Of a DNA stretch of 64,000 bases, positions 38,557 through 64,000 are shown piece by piece. The stretch is from Cinclus cinclus. Lineage: Eukaryota; Chordata; Aves; Passeriformes; Cinclidae. Made by a program: the position numbers and the translations under genes. Each line of letters starts with the position of its first letter. Within the stretch, counting starts at the first letter, position 1. The notes beneath the pieces are model-generated. The model saw only the letters and a program-made list of their open reading frames with translations, had not been told where the DNA came from and made no database searches. The stretch is from the NCBI RefSeq assembly GCF_963662255.1, contig NC_085049.1, positions 60,869,158 to 60,933,157 on the forward strand, in the 5' to 3' direction.

Positions 38557-39258
38557 ATGGCCGAGACCGCTCCCGTCGCCGCCCCCGATGTCGCCGCCGC
38601 CGCCGCCGCCGCCGCCGCCTCTCCGGCCCCGGCCAAAGCTCCCGCCGCCAAGAAGCCGAAGAAGGCGGCGAGCGGCTCCAAAGCCCGCAGACCCGCGGGG
38701 CCCAGCGTCACCGAGCTGATCACCAAGGCCGTGTCCGCCTCCAAGGAGCGCAAGGGGCTCTCGCTCGCTGCGCTCAAGAAGGCGCTGGCCGCCGGCGGCT
38801 ACGATGTGGAAAAAAGTAATAGCCGCATTAAGCTGGGCATCAAGAGCCTCGTCAGCAAGGGCATCTTAGTGCAGACCAAGGGCACCGGCGCCTCCGGCTC
38901 TTTCCGCCTCAGCAAGAAACCCGGAGAAGCCAAGGAAAAAGCTCCCAAGAAGAGAACTGCTGCGGCCAAGCCAAAGAAGCCGGCGGCGGCTAAGAAGCCC
39001 GCCAGCGCCGCTAAGAAGCCCAAGAAAGCGGTGACAGCGAAAAAGAGCCCCAAGAAGGCGAAGAAGCCGGCGGCCGCTGCGGCCAAGAAAGCGGCCAAGA
39101 GCCCCAAGAAGGCGACAAAGGCTGCCAAGCCCAAAAAAGCGGCGGCAGCAGCGAAGAGCCCGGCTAAGGCGAAAGCGGTGAAGCCCAAAGCAGCCAAGCC
39201 CAAAGCGGCCAAACCCAAAGCGGCCAAGGCAAAGAAGGCAGCGCCCAAGAAAAAATAA
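38557..39258 (+). CDS. H1: linker histone H1 (233 aa, variant globular domain)
   Basis: This is the longest H1 in the window. It starts [12 protein letters not shown] followed by nine alanines (residues 13-21) encoded by nine pure GCC codons. The globular domain spans about 49-122 and differs from the other two at Ser88 (Asn in the others), Ile96 (Leu), Ile104 (Thr) and Ser120 (Asn). The Lys/Ala/Pro tail ends [10 protein letters not shown]. These changes are conservative and the frame is intact, so it looks functional and is probably a separate H1 subtype. It stands alone, more than 6 kb from other histone genes on both sides. Confidence 0.96.
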   Translation: MAETAPVAAPDVAAAAAAAAASPAPAKAPAAKKPKKAASGSKARRPAGPSVTELITKAVSASKERKGLSLAALKKALAAGGYDVEKSNSRIKLGIKSLVSKGILVQTKGTGASGSFRLSKKPGEAKEKAPKKRTAAAKPKKPAAAKKPASAAKKPKKAVTAKKSPKKAKKPAAAAAKKAAKSPKKATKAAKPKKAAAAAKSPAKAKAVKPKAAKPKAAKPKAAKAKKAAPKKK

Positions 39259-39301
39259 GTGGTGCGGAAGAAACCCTATCTGCTTTGCAGATAAACCCAA
39301 C

Positions 39302-39342
39302 GGCTCTTTTAAGAGCCACCCACTTTTCCACAAAAAGAGCTG
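39302..39342 (+). terminator. histone 3' end of H1 (38557)
   Basis: The stem-loop is at 39302-39317, then ACCCA and CAAAAAGAGCTG (39331-39342), a strong U7-type match. Confidence 0.95.
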
Positions 39343-39344
39343 AA

Positions 39345-46695
<7,351 letters not shown>

Positions 46696-46736
46696 AGCTC
46701 TGCGCTCCACCCGGATCACCGCGACAAAGACACAAA

Positions 46737-46778
46737 GGCTCTTTTAAGAGCCACCCACTTTGTCTTTCAAAAGAGCTG
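46737..46778 (+). terminator. histone 3' end of H4 (46384)
   Basis: The stem-loop is at 46737-46752, then ACCCA and CAAAAGAGCTG at 46768-46778. The entire stop-to-U7 stretch closely matches the other H4 genes. Confidence 0.95.
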
Positions 46779-46784
46779 TTTTAC

Positions 46785-48594
<1,810 letters not shown>

Positions 48595-48627
48595 GTCTCT
48601 TCCTCCTTCGATCCACAAAGACCCAAA

Positions 48628-48668
48628 GGCTCTTTTAAGAGCCACCACATCAACGTTAAAAAGAGCTG
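48628..48668 (+). terminator. histone 3' end of H3 (48184)
   Basis: The stem-loop is at 48628-48643 with a slightly reduced ACCACA flank, then TAAAAAGAGCTG (48657-48668). Confidence 0.94.
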
Positions 48669-48679
48669 CAGCGCTGCTT

Positions 48680-51600
48680 AAAATTAATTTCGGAATTTTC
48701 CTGGGGTGATTTACTAAACAGTAAAGCAACAAATGCTGTGCTAGTGCTTAAGGGGCAAAGGAGACGGATGGGGAGAAATGTGCGATAAGTCTCTGTTAGG
48801 GGATGGTGATTAGCTAGCCTCAGGCCGGAGGAAGGGATTTACATCCCTGTGGCTGAATGCGACACAACTCTGAAGAGAAGAGAGGGGCGGGGGGTGGCGG
48901 TAGCCGGCAGGGATATTCCTGTGTCTGCAGTGGACTCACGCTCAGGAAAGCACCTTAAACCGTGGCTTGTTGGTTCAAGGCAAGAGCAGAAACTTTCTGT
49001 GTTGCTGCCAAACCTAGCTAACACAGATTGCTTTAAAGGGGGCTGCCGCCTTGCCCCAACAATCCTTAACACCAGGAACAAGAATATCAATCTCAACAGA
49101 TCAGTTTTGACTGTCTCAGATTTGATATGTATTGTTATATCTGTCAAAACTATAGACAGCCATGCTAATGGTACGCGGTTCATGAGGCTTCTTATAGCAC
49201 AGGGAAGTAAATGAAACGGCAAAAAACTGACTGAAAAATACTGTGGAGAGGTATAACTTAACGAACTTCCAGATTTGTTGCCATAAAATACAAAACTGGG
49301 GGAGGAAAGGTTGTGGGTGGGTTTTCATTTGTTTTTTTGTTTGTTTTTTGTGGAGGGGATATTCTCAGTAAGTCATAAAAACCTTACTAGTTGTAATATA
49401 TGAATTTTAATTAGTTTTAATATATGAGTTTTAATTCCATATGTATTTTTATTACTGAAAATGTATGTATTCTTGCACTAATGAGAGTAGAAGTGTTTGT
49501 CTTTCAACTTGCTTTTCTCTGGTAGTGATCACCATATCTGATGTATGCTGAGTTGTTATTTATTCAGATAGTTCCTTAGGATTCTTCATGAATTTCTAAA
49601 AGGACGTATATATACACCTGAAGTTTTCAGCCTTCTAGGGACCTACCTTTGCTTGAATTCTTACTATGAGACTAGGTCAAACTAAGAATTGTCTGAGAGT
49701 CAAAATAGGAAGTTTAAAATTAAACCTCAGGTTTATTGGTAGCTGTTGTTACTCCAGATATTTTTGGATCCGTCTCCCTTTCTTATTTCCATCTGCAAAC
49801 ATTCACATCTGGTACTTGGGATGCAACAGTCCTGAGGACCGGAGAGCACCTGAAAGCTGCTGATAGAAGTCAGAGTGGCTGCCTGTTGTCATTAGAGGCT
49901 TCTGGGCACTATTTACCTGCTTAGATAATGCTGCATTACAGACCCTGTCTGTCAGAGACAGCACTTGGGTGGTTGGGATAAGAAAATAGAAACACTTGTT
50001 GAGTGTACCCATCAGACAGCATAAAGATTTGCTTGGGGAGTTCCGCCTATTATCTCTTTTTAAATTTATTTTCTCCCATCTTTTTTCTTCCTCCCACATA
50101 AAGCCCCCTGAATGAATATATTTAACGTCATGGTCTGAATTTGGAACAAGTTTGGAATGGAATGGAAGTTGTATATTTTAGCATGATGAAGATTTCTCCT
50201 TGTCTTGATTAAGCAGCATGATGTTATAAGAAACTTTTAACGAACAGCCTGGGGAGAGAAGGAAATATTTCAGTAGGCCATAGAAGTTCCATGTTTTCCT
50301 AAAAGTCAGAGAAAAGAATAAAAAAAAGGATAGCCTCCGTCTTTATTTCTTTATTCCTTCTGCTTCAGTTGCAATAGAGCATATTTAACACTAACTAGGA
50401 AAAAATAACTAAATCAATGAATTCTGTATTATTTCCAACCAGTAGCATCATATCAATGCCGTTAGATCCTATGTATCCCCTTTTAGCAATTATACTGAAT
50501 ATCACTGATATACAACCTGGGAACACAGAGAAGATATTAACAATTTACCAGTCATAATGAATAATTTCTTCATTCTCTGTTGAGAGCGGATTCCACAGAC
50601 TGGTATCAGGGAAGGCTCTTTATAGAGTCTAGGTGTGCACAGCAAGCAGGCACCAGTCACCCCTGCCTCTTTCTTTACAGTTGTAACACTTCTAAGGCTT
50701 AGCCCTTTTAAAATCTTTGCTGACCTTGACTTCGGGCCTAGTTATGAAGTTTGAGTCAGTAATCAAGTAGGCAGAAATATTGTTAATTTTAATATTATAA
50801 TAATATAATTATTTTAAAATTACAGCTAGGTAGGCACAGTCTCCGTGCTCTTCTGGCAGGAGCGTTGCCATTGCATAAATTCTCTCCCGTTACTCTGCAA
50901 GTGGTGATGTACAAACAAAAGGATAAAATATAATAGAACCATTTCAAGTGAAAGAGAGTTAGAGTGATCATCTTGTACTAGGTGTGGAACACTTCCTGTT
51001 ATTTAATATGTTGGAACTGCAGAAAAACATGCCAGGTGGTGCTGAGGCAAAGGGGAGTGAGGAAGAGATGGATAGATCTGAAAAAAATTAACATTTGTGA
51101 ATGGAAAAAGAGCACATGGAGGTATACAGGTATATAACATTTACATATATATGTTTATATTTACTTTCATACCTATATCAGCGTGCTATGAATACTTCTT
51201 GTCCATAGCGTGTTTACCTTGTGTGTACTGTTTCAGAAAAATATCATATGAAACCTGCCACAGGGCTCCCCACAGGATATACTCAAATAATTGAATTTTA
51301 ATTTCAGAACTATTTGGCTGGTAGCATTTACGGAAGGGTTATGGACAGGCTGGCGTCCATTATCAAAGATAAAAAAGAAAAGATGTTGTGACAGCAAAGA
51401 AGCATAATCAATAGAAATCTCAGTGCTTCATTTGTGAAGCTGTTGAAACCTTGACCTCTCTAATTTATTAGAACACCGACAGTCTGTAAGACCTGACACA
51501 ACCAAAAATTGAACTAAAGGCCAAATATAATTGCCTGACTACAGTTTTATTGAAGCAACTAAATTCTGCTAAGACTTGGCTTTTGATCTCCCTGTGCATG

Positions 51601-52440
51601 GTCCTCTACTGACTCAAGTTTTCTTGTCGTCAAATACAAAACACTTTAAATCTTTAAATCTCAAAACAGTATAAGCCTATTCCCTCGAGGTGCCCCCTTG
51701 GCTAAATTTGCCAAGCCTTGATAGCTACTTTCTTGTTGTCAGCTGATGTGGTCCGGAACAAATAGAACAAAACTTTCTCTGTGCCAGTGGTCTCCATGTA
51801 TTGGGAAAATAGGAGAGGTGACTTGTCAGAGACAACCACTGGATTCTCCCTGCCTTTCCAGGTTCTCCTTAATCATCTTCTCCAGCTTGTCCTCAGCCAA
51901 AACACACACACACACACTCGATTAAATAACTGAATTTTTCAATTTTTAATCCTGTCATCAATCTTATACTCTTACCACATTTTTATATTTTAAGTCATGT
52001 AATAGAGGTAGGGCTCTGAGATATCCAGATACAATTTCAAGAGAACATCATAGTAAAAGCAACTAGCGTATAGTAGTAAATAAACTAATGTTTTTATTTC
52101 ATCACTAGATCAGGCTATACCTTCCACAAAGCTTTGAAGTAAAACATGGACTATTCCAAATAAGACTATTATAAAGAAAGTATCAAGTTGGGGGGGGGGG
52201 GAAGAGGGGCAGGGGTGGGCTGTCTGTCCTAGTCCTAGTAGAATTTGTCTTTTGCTGCGTTTGAACACTGCTTTGTGTAGTTTACTTACTCTGTACAACT
52301 GAAGGACGTTAGCAAACACCTCACTAAAGCAACATAAAACATTACCTGAACAAGAAAGCAATTGAAGAAAAGTAAATAGAAATTGCTGTCGCACATTAGA
52401 ATTGCAATAACTTTTAAGGACTTTAGAAACACTATTTCTC
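48680..52440. other. 3.8-kb interval at the centre of block E
   Basis: No gene is seen. An (AC)n run lies at 51902-51917 and a 12-base G run at 52190-52201. A degenerate histone-like stem-loop, GGCTCTTTATAGAGTC, occurs at 50614-50629 with no histone frame beside it. Confidence 0.55.
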
Positions 52441-52457
52441 AAGCATAAAGACAGTGT

Positions 52458-52497
52458 ATCAACTCTCTTGTGCGATGTAGTGGCTCTTAAAAGAGCC
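52458..52497 (-). terminator. histone 3' end of H3 (52552)
   Basis: The stem-loop is at 52482-52497 on the minus strand. A CAAGAGAGTTG element at about 52458-52468 is the likely U7 target, weaker than in the other genes. Confidence 0.92.
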
Positions 52498-52551
52498 TTT
52501 AGGGTGAGGGAAGAAGAATTCAGGGTCACACAGAGCGGACCTGCGGAGGAC

Positions 52552-53089
<538 letters not shown>

Positions 53090-53159
53090 ATGGATTCAAA
53101 TTCGAAAAGCGCGCCTCGAAAGCGCGCGCCTTCACCAACGGCTGCCCGCTCTGAGCCCC

Positions 53160-54255
53160 CACCCCCCTCCCGCTCGCCCCTCGCCGCTTTTGTTTTAAGG
53201 GTGCTGCCTTTCTTTCTTTATTTATTTCTTATTACGATTTTCACAGAGCCCCGCAAAAATGAGACCTTTACGGTGAAACGTTCATACGGGAAATTCAGCA
53301 TTGCAAGTTATTCTGAGCTGAATGCATAGAAAATTCATGTTTGTTTTTTTTTGTTCTCTAATTGACTTTTTTTTTTTCTAAATAGGAATTATTTTGGGGC
53401 TTGGATTTTGGTTACTATGGGGTGTGAGGCGTGGGGTTGTGTCGTGTGAATGAGTTTTGGTTGGAGAGGTTGAGTTCCACTTGGCATAATTTCCATATAA
53501 TAGGATAAATGTCTTGGGATCAAAATTGATTGCAAATGAAAGTTTTCTTAATCCAAGAGAGCGCTTCAAACGAATGAACCTTTCAACATTCCAAGTATCA
53601 TTAGGTTGTTTCAGGAGTACAGTAAGGTGAATCTCACTGTACATATTTGCAGTATTTTCCCATTCGGGTGAGGTGTGGCTGGAGCTGTATCCCAGAAGGG
53701 CCTTCAGGGGAAAGGCAGGTACTGACACCAGGAGAACACCACTGGCACCCCCAAAGTAAAAGCGCATTCCTAGCCTTAAACACAAATAATGGGTTATTTC
53801 CTACACACCAGAGGACCAAGCGGATCGTTTGGTTAACATTGAGAAGGGACTCAGGAGCTGATACCTCTGTGTTCCGTTACAGTAGATGTTAACTTTGCTT
53901 TAATGTAAATAAGTATGTACTCCTCCTGTTGACACAATGAGGTGGAAAATCCCCCCACATGAGATGCCCGCAGGAAGATACACACATGCCTTTAAGCCGT
54001 CAAATAGACTACGCTTAAGTTGCCTTGCTTCGCTTTTGGCTTTCTGAAGATAGCAAGGGCACAATCGTGAACATGCAATGTTGAAATATTACCAGCATTT
54101 TCTATATTGAAATCTCAGTTCAAGCGGCCTCCAGCGTATTAGGGCAACTAGTTTCTTACATAATAGTGGAAGTTAAAACTTTACGGGGCTATGTAACAAC
54201 GATTGATGAGCAAGCAAAATAGTTAAGTTTAAAGAAATTCTAACCTTTCACATCG
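53160..54255. other. spacer between H3 and H4 (minus strand)
   Basis: This is AT-rich apart from its GC-rich first part next to the H3 promoter. Open frames of up to 135 codons lack family features. Nothing was recognised. Confidence 0.6.
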
Positions 54256-54263
54256 AAGCAAAA

Positions 54264-54305
54264 CAGCTCTTTTGAAAGACAAAGTGGGTGGCTCTTAAAA
54301 GAGCC
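54264..54305 (-). terminator. histone 3' end of H4 (54347)
   Basis: The stem-loop is at 54290-54305 on the minus strand, with ACCCA and CAAAAGAGCTG (54264-54274). Confidence 0.95.
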
Positions 54306-54346
54306 TTTGTGTCTTTGTCGCGGTGATCCGGTTGGAGCGCTGAGCT

Positions 54347-58515
<4,169 letters not shown>

Positions 58516-58519
58516 AGCA

Positions 58520-59010
58520 TGCAAGAATCTCCATGTGCAGAACTTGGCACTTCTCTTTGACAAACTGCACGAGATTTGGCCCATACCTCAGGTTTACTAA
58601 TGTCCCTTTTGTCTGAGAGCATTAGTTTTGACCCTGTTTAGAATTCTTCACTCGGTGCTACGCACAGAGCTAAGTGTTCATTCTGTCTTATTACCCAGGT
58701 TGTTCCAGAAAACACTAAATAATACCAGTCCTGGAGAACTGTTTTGAATACTTGTTGTCTGCAGAAACTAAGTTGTTAACTATAACCCTTTGGCCCTGTG
58801 CTACAGACAATTTTCTGTCTTTTACAGACAAAATATACATGAGACTGCTGATCCTGCCTGTAGTCCCCCTGATCCCAAACAAGAACCCTTGGGAGATGGC
58901 TCCAAAAACACCATAAAATATCAAGTATATTGCATACAGCTTTCCTCCTTTGTCCACGCAGATATTCTTTAATCAACAGATCTGTGATCATTACCTAAAC
59001 CTAGACATGA
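58520..59010 (-). mobile_element. old CR1-like LINE fragment (antisense)
   Basis: Read on the plus strand, phrases such as GCACTTCTCTTTGACAAACT (58548-58567), AATACCAGTCCTGGAGAACT and AAGTTGTTAACTATAACCCT (58771-58790) match, with many changes, the reverse complement of the reverse-transcriptase part of CR1/L3 elements as I know them. All frames are broken. It is a fossil copy with approximate limits. Confidence 0.45.
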
Positions 59011-61470
59011 GCAATTTTTGAGGCACTCCATCCACTCTCAAGTCAACAGAACCCATTTTATTTCTGAGACTTCCTCAGTCATTCTGTTTCTTGGAGACTG
59101 CTGTCATTCCCTGTAAGATTTTCTACTCCATATTAGAAGTTATTTTCTTACTGCTAACTTGCTTCAAAGAACATCTGTTCCTGTATTTTCTACAATTTTC
59201 TGCAATAAGGAAAAATTGCTTCCTTTCTCATCACATTTTGAGTGTTTAAGAAAAAAGCTTTAGTTTTTCAGCATTCTGCTTCAGAGTATTTCAATAATAC
59301 ACACCTTTTCATCAGGGAAGAATTTTTAGACGTCTGATAATTGCAATTTCTCTCTTCTGTGTATTGACTTTTTGTTCAATTCTCATTACCTGAAATTTGG
59401 AGCTAAAAACTAGGCCTAAAACTCGAAGTAGGAGTTTTATACCATTAGTTATATCCAAAGTTATATACACCATTCCTGACTACAGAGGAAGGTCTTCTTC
59501 ACCTGTCTTATGGAAGTGGGCACCGTGATCCTTTTCCACTCAAATACTGTTTTAGATTAATTACCAACACAGAACTACAACCTGAAGATCTAGATCTACT
59601 CAGGCATTTGTCACCTTCTGCTGACAGTATCAATTTTGCAATATTTCTTAGTATTTGTAAAACTGATACAGTCTATTCCAGATGAAGAATCTAACATATC
59701 TTTGAAGACAGAGTCTCTTATCTGGCATTTTTCAATACATAAAATGTCCTCAATCATTTAAATCACTTTTCTTAGTTGATACTCATAACATTTATATACA
59801 AGGTCTGTAGAATTTAATTGAGATCATAGGTAAAATTATACCAGGCCTAGGACTGATGCCTGCAGCCCTAGGATGTTTGAGACTGCAGTTTAATTTCATA
59901 GTTGGCAAACATGAACATTTAGATACAAATTTCTACCCTACCAGGGTTGGTGCTTCTGCTAGACCAAATTTTCCTTATTATTACTTTCATTCTTGTACTT
60001 TTCTAAAATTAAACAAAATGACACTGAGAGAAAATCTGCAGAGTATCAGCAGTTCCAGGGTAACCTTGCACCCTGTGCTGAGACTCTTCCTCAAGTAAAT
60101 TTCAGAAAAAGCCTATTAAATATGGTTTTCATTTTTTTTCCTTTGTATCTGTTTTGAGTACCATGTTTTCTAATTTTTATTCATATCTTCCCTGAAGTTG
60201 TTTGACCTTGTAATTCATACAATTCAACATCAAAGAGTTGCACCTTCCTCAGTGTCTGCTGAGTTTGTAACCTGAGAAATGCATTAATCTGTAACCCAAA
60301 ATGACTGATTTTGTACTTAGGTCTTGGCCATACTCTTCAGATACCTAAAAACTGAAAGAGGCTTCATAGGCTGGGTGCATATCTGGGCCTACAGCATGGA
60401 AATTTTCAGCATCCCATTTACCTCCATGCAGAATGAAGGGAGGCATGGAAATGGCATCTAAAAACGAGTACATCCTGGGTCTCACTGAAGGGGTAGGACA
60501 GAGTTATTCTGTATTGATGGCATAGTTTCAATTTGCATTTACGAGTGAATCAGTATTTACTCCCCCCATCACAAAAAACAAACAAAACAAAACAAAACAA
60601 AAACAAAAAACTCCAAACAAAACAAACAAACAAACAAAAATAACTAAAAAAGAAAAGCATTTGAGTCTGTGGTGCACCTGGGAGGATAGACAGCATGTCA
60701 CGTAGTTTGAAACACCACATTCCAGTACTTTTCAGGCACTTTGTACAAGTTTCAGGTAGGGTTACATTTCAGTATTTTTGCATGGAGTTCTCTGTATTTC
60801 TTTATCTTTCTGCACTTATCTTCTTGCCCTCTTATTTTCAACTGAAATCAATCCAAAGTTAGTTGATCTGCAGAATAAAGTAACACAGAATCCTGCTCAT
60901 AACTGAGGTTCCTGAGCATACTAACACTACTACTACTAACAGTAATTCTCAGTACCATGGATGGATGGAGAGAAAAGTAAAATCTGGTTAGAAGAGGATC
61001 TCTGATAGAAAGGCTTTCAGAAGCTAGGAGGAATATTTTGATGCTTTAGGCTTTCAATATATGGAGGAAAAGAGAAGATTGGGGAGGGGGTTCATTCATT
61101 AAAATGCACAGCCCTTTTTTGCTTGTTGGCAAACCTTTAGCAGAAGAGTCACTTCTTTGATCAGCCAGTCACCTTTTGATCACTTCAGATTGTAGGAATT
61201 TAAGTTTTGCTGACATTCTAACTAGCCTTAACAAATCCTTCAGTCATATACAGCATGAGCACTGAGACAGATCAGGGTTGCTCAAACTCACCTTGACAAG
61301 CCTTGAAATTAAGGACCGTGTGAGAAGTTAAAGTAGTTTTTGAAGCTCTCTCTGTTGAACTACCAAAATTTATAAAGTCGTGGGATTGTCATTTGGGGTT
61401 AATATATACACAGGCTTCACAAATTCACCCAGAGAGGGACTGTGCAAAATGCTACTGAGGGAAATAATAG
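59011..61470. other. gene-free flank with A-rich simple repeat
   Basis: A degenerate (AAAC)n tract lies at about 60573-60660. No gene is recognised. Confidence 0.55.
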
Positions 61471-61474
61471 TTTA

Positions 61475-61825
61475 ACTCCACTCAGCACTGGTCAGAGAAA
61501 CTGGAATGCTCTGTCCAGTTCTGGCCTTCCCAGTGCAGCAGAAATGTGAACAGAACTGGAGTGGGACCAGTGAAGGGCCAGAAAAATGATGAAGAGACTG
61601 GAGCATGTCTCATGTGAGGAGTGTCTTATCAACGTGTTCAAATAACCTGTGAGGGGAATAGAGGACACAGATCGTCTGTATCCAGTACTGCCCGTGGGCA
61701 CAAACTGAAACACAAGATTTTCTATTTAAATGAATTTTTTTTTATTTTTTTTGGGAACATGTGCCCCATAGAGGTTTTATTGTCCCCCTGCTCTAGCTTA
61801 TCCTTCTCTGAGCATGGCCAGGACC
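61475..61825 (+). mobile_element. CR1 LINE 3' fragment
   Basis: In sense orientation the segment follows the familiar CR1 3' region. It has an ACTCAGCACTGGTCAGAG start, TGTCCAGTTCTGG, GGGCCAGAAAAATGATGAAG (61577-61596), GACTGGAGCATGTCTCATG, GGGCACAAACTGAAACACAA (61695-61714) and finally CCTGCTCTAGCTTATCC. There are many indels and substitutions, so it is an old, 5'-truncated copy. It supports an avian or other sauropsid source. Confidence 0.75.
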
Positions 61826-61829
61826 TACT

Positions 61830-64000
61830 GCCTTAAGTGTTAGATTAAAAGATGAGGTAGGTTTTTTAGGGGATGTGATTGTCCTAATGCTGACATAGCT
61901 ATCAGTATATTTTTGTTAGCTTAGTTAAGTACAACTAAAAGGATATAGGCTTCTTTAATGCTGAAAACTCTTTGACACCTTGAATCTTCCCTACATATAA
62001 ACTCTATGGTTGTTGAATCAGTATTGTCAATTTATTTTCAGCATGACAGAGACCTAACTAATGGCTTTTGACCTTGCCGTAGTGTTCTTATTGTTAATAT
62101 TGAGAGTGATTACTTGAACGACTGCAGAATTATCATTTATGAATAAGACAGAATGCTTCAGTTAATAATTGTCAATTTCTCTGTATCTTTACCGTCCTAA
62201 CTATAGTAATTGTAATTGAGTGTAGGCTTTTAGCTAAATTTATCTGATCAGCTTATCTGGATTATGCTCCTCCTGCAGTCTGAATGTTTTATTTGCCTTT
62301 ATTTGTCTACTGTTTTTCCTCCTTGAGAAACTTCTCTCTCGACAAGAAGAGAATTTAAGGATTTTCTCTGTTATAATATTTTAGGAATTCTTACATTATA
62401 TATTAACTATTTTTTTGTTGTTGTTGTTATTGTTTTGAAGATCCCCACATTAGAAAATACTCTGTCATTTTGTAGGTTCCTCTGTAGTCTGCACTAGCAC
62501 CTCCACAGCTGAGTAAGGAAGCCAGGGCATGTGTGTGATGGTGCAAGGGAATGAGGCCGTGTTCTGGATGCATATTTAAAGAGGGCAAAAAATCGGTTTG
62601 ATTTCCTCAATAAGAGATAAACAGAGACAACAATTGTACAGGGTTCTCAGAAAGGAAATCAGGGAAAATACTGAAAAATGTTTGCTGTTTAATTATTAAA
62701 TGAGTCACGTTTAAATGTCATCTCTTCACATGGAAACTGCAAACAATTTTTATTACCAGCTCATTCTCAAAACTTTTTTTATTCTCAAGTAATTTTGTTC
62801 GACAGAAAGAAAATTCCTCTCTCTGATTGAAAAAGTGTTTCCTAATCTACCACTGATTTGATAAACTGTGTCCTCACGTGCTCACTTTGCTTTGTCTTTT
62901 TTTTTTTTCTTATCAGTAAAACACCCAGGGCAATGTCAACGCTCTTTGTAATTAACAGTCTCTAAAATATGAGAATTTTCACTGCGGTTCAGTGTTGCAT
63001 TTAACAGCTATTTCCAGCAGTTTAAACTTGATAATTACTCAAAGCTCCAGACAAGTTTGTTTCACCCGATTAAGTAGAAAATGTCCTTGATTAGCCCACA
63101 GTGCAGGAATAACCCCTAAAAAGCTTCCCCTTTTCAGACCACCTTGTATTTATAAATCCTTCTTTTTTTATTAACGCACAAAAAAAAGAAAAAAAAAAAG
63201 TCGCCTCCCCCATAAATGGATGGTGAGAGATGGTGAGAGGAGGAACATTTTGTCATCTCAGAAGTAGGCCAGGGATAATTCTCCGCAGATAAGAGCCAGT
63301 CTGATGGTTAAGCAAAAAGATACAATAAAGGATGCTGACACACAATGCCCGGGGCCAGCTGCCACGACTTCCAATGTTTCAGGCTACTAGGAAAAAAACA
63401 AAGGACTTCAGAAGTGCAGCTCAAAATAAGGAGCACGAGGATTTACAGGGATGCACCGGGAACTAAAAGTGAGGGAAGTCCTGCGTTCTACCCTCGAAAC
63501 ACTTCGAATGGCCGTCTTCACAATCTTCTTCGTATGCTTTCCTTACAAAAACAGAACAGAAGCAAACAAAGGAACCCCAAAGGTCCTTTAGAGCTCAGCA
63601 CGGAGTGGGGACAGCGATCCTGCTCGGCTGCAGGTGGAGGAGCTCTGGGGAGCGCGGCGCTTAGAGAGGCAGAGCCAACATCTCCCAGCACCTTCTACCT
63701 CCTTGTCTTTATCGCCGACCTCCGGTCTGTTCTACCGGGGGGGGAGGGAAGGAAGCCAATCCTCTCCTGATGGCCTGAGAACAGCTTTACTAAAAAGCAA
63801 GCTGCAAGGGAAACTTGCCCAAAGGTGTGAATGCGAGGGAGGTGCAAAGAGGATGCACCCCCGGGGGCTGCAGCCGCATTCCTGGAGGAGCGGCGATTGT
63901 CCACTCCCAATTTCTCGCCGGGTTTCAAGTGTAATAAACCGGTCACAAAGCTCTAGCACCAAAGTGTCAAAGCTGCAGGCATTGAAGCACGTTAACCCTA
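61830..64000. other. gene-free right flank
   Basis: This is mostly AT-rich. From about 63340 the sequence becomes more GC-rich, and an open frame of 141 codons (63345-63770) occurs, but it shows no family motif and no promoter module. It may be the edge of a neighbouring regulatory region outside the histone cluster. Confidence 0.45.

Noticed and set aside
63989..64000. Telomere-like AACCCTA at the window end
   Set aside because: Less than two repeat units; this is expected by chance.

Overview
This window is vertebrate, almost certainly avian, genomic DNA carrying part of a replication-dependent histone gene cluster. I count 19 intronless histone genes: three linker H1, five H2A, three H2B, four H3 and four H4. 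The core histones read as canonical. H3 is the H3.2 type (Ala31, Ser87, Val89, Met90, Ser96). The H1 and H2B sequences look bird-like. Two fossil LINE pieces that resemble CR1, the dominant bird retroposon, support the same assignment. No protein-coding gene other than histones could be supported.

Layout. Block A (1.6-8.1 kb) holds H1(+), H2A(-)/H2B(+), H3(-) and H2B(-)/H2A(+). The two H2A/H2B pairs are inverted copies of each other flanking H3. Block B (15.5-18.6 kb) holds H2B(-)/H2A(+) and H1(-), the mirror image of the start of block A. Block C (26.6-32.7 kb) is a large palindrome: H4(+) and H2A(-), then a spacer with H3(-), then H2A(+) and H4(-). Block D (38.3-39.4 kb) is a lone H1(+). 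Block E (46.2-54.8 kb) holds H4(+), H3(+), then H3(-), H4(-), an older inverted pair. The blocks are separated by AT-rich DNA 4-9 kb long with simple repeats. The stretch beyond 54.8 kb contains no recognisable gene.

How it works. Every gene ends in the 16-nt histone stem-loop (GGCTCTTTTAAGAGCC or the TTTC-loop form). Most are followed 10-25 nt later by a purine-rich U7 snRNA target of the AAAGAGCTG type, so the mRNAs should be non-polyadenylated and made in S phase. Promoters carry class-specific elements: the AAACACA H1 box with CCAAT and TATA, shared bidirectional CCAAT-rich promoters for H2A/H2B, a TCAACCAGGTCGGACC element before each H4, and an octamer before only one H2B.

The most notable feature is the palindromic architecture. 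A 2,229-bp inverted repeat (26685-28913 / 30478-32706) has no length difference between arms and no mismatch in any stretch I compared. A second repeat of about 1.14 kb (2703-3845 / 6870-8012) shows only two mismatches. Each encloses an H3 gene. This points to recent arm-to-arm gene conversion or recent duplication, and to possible inversion of the H3 spacers.
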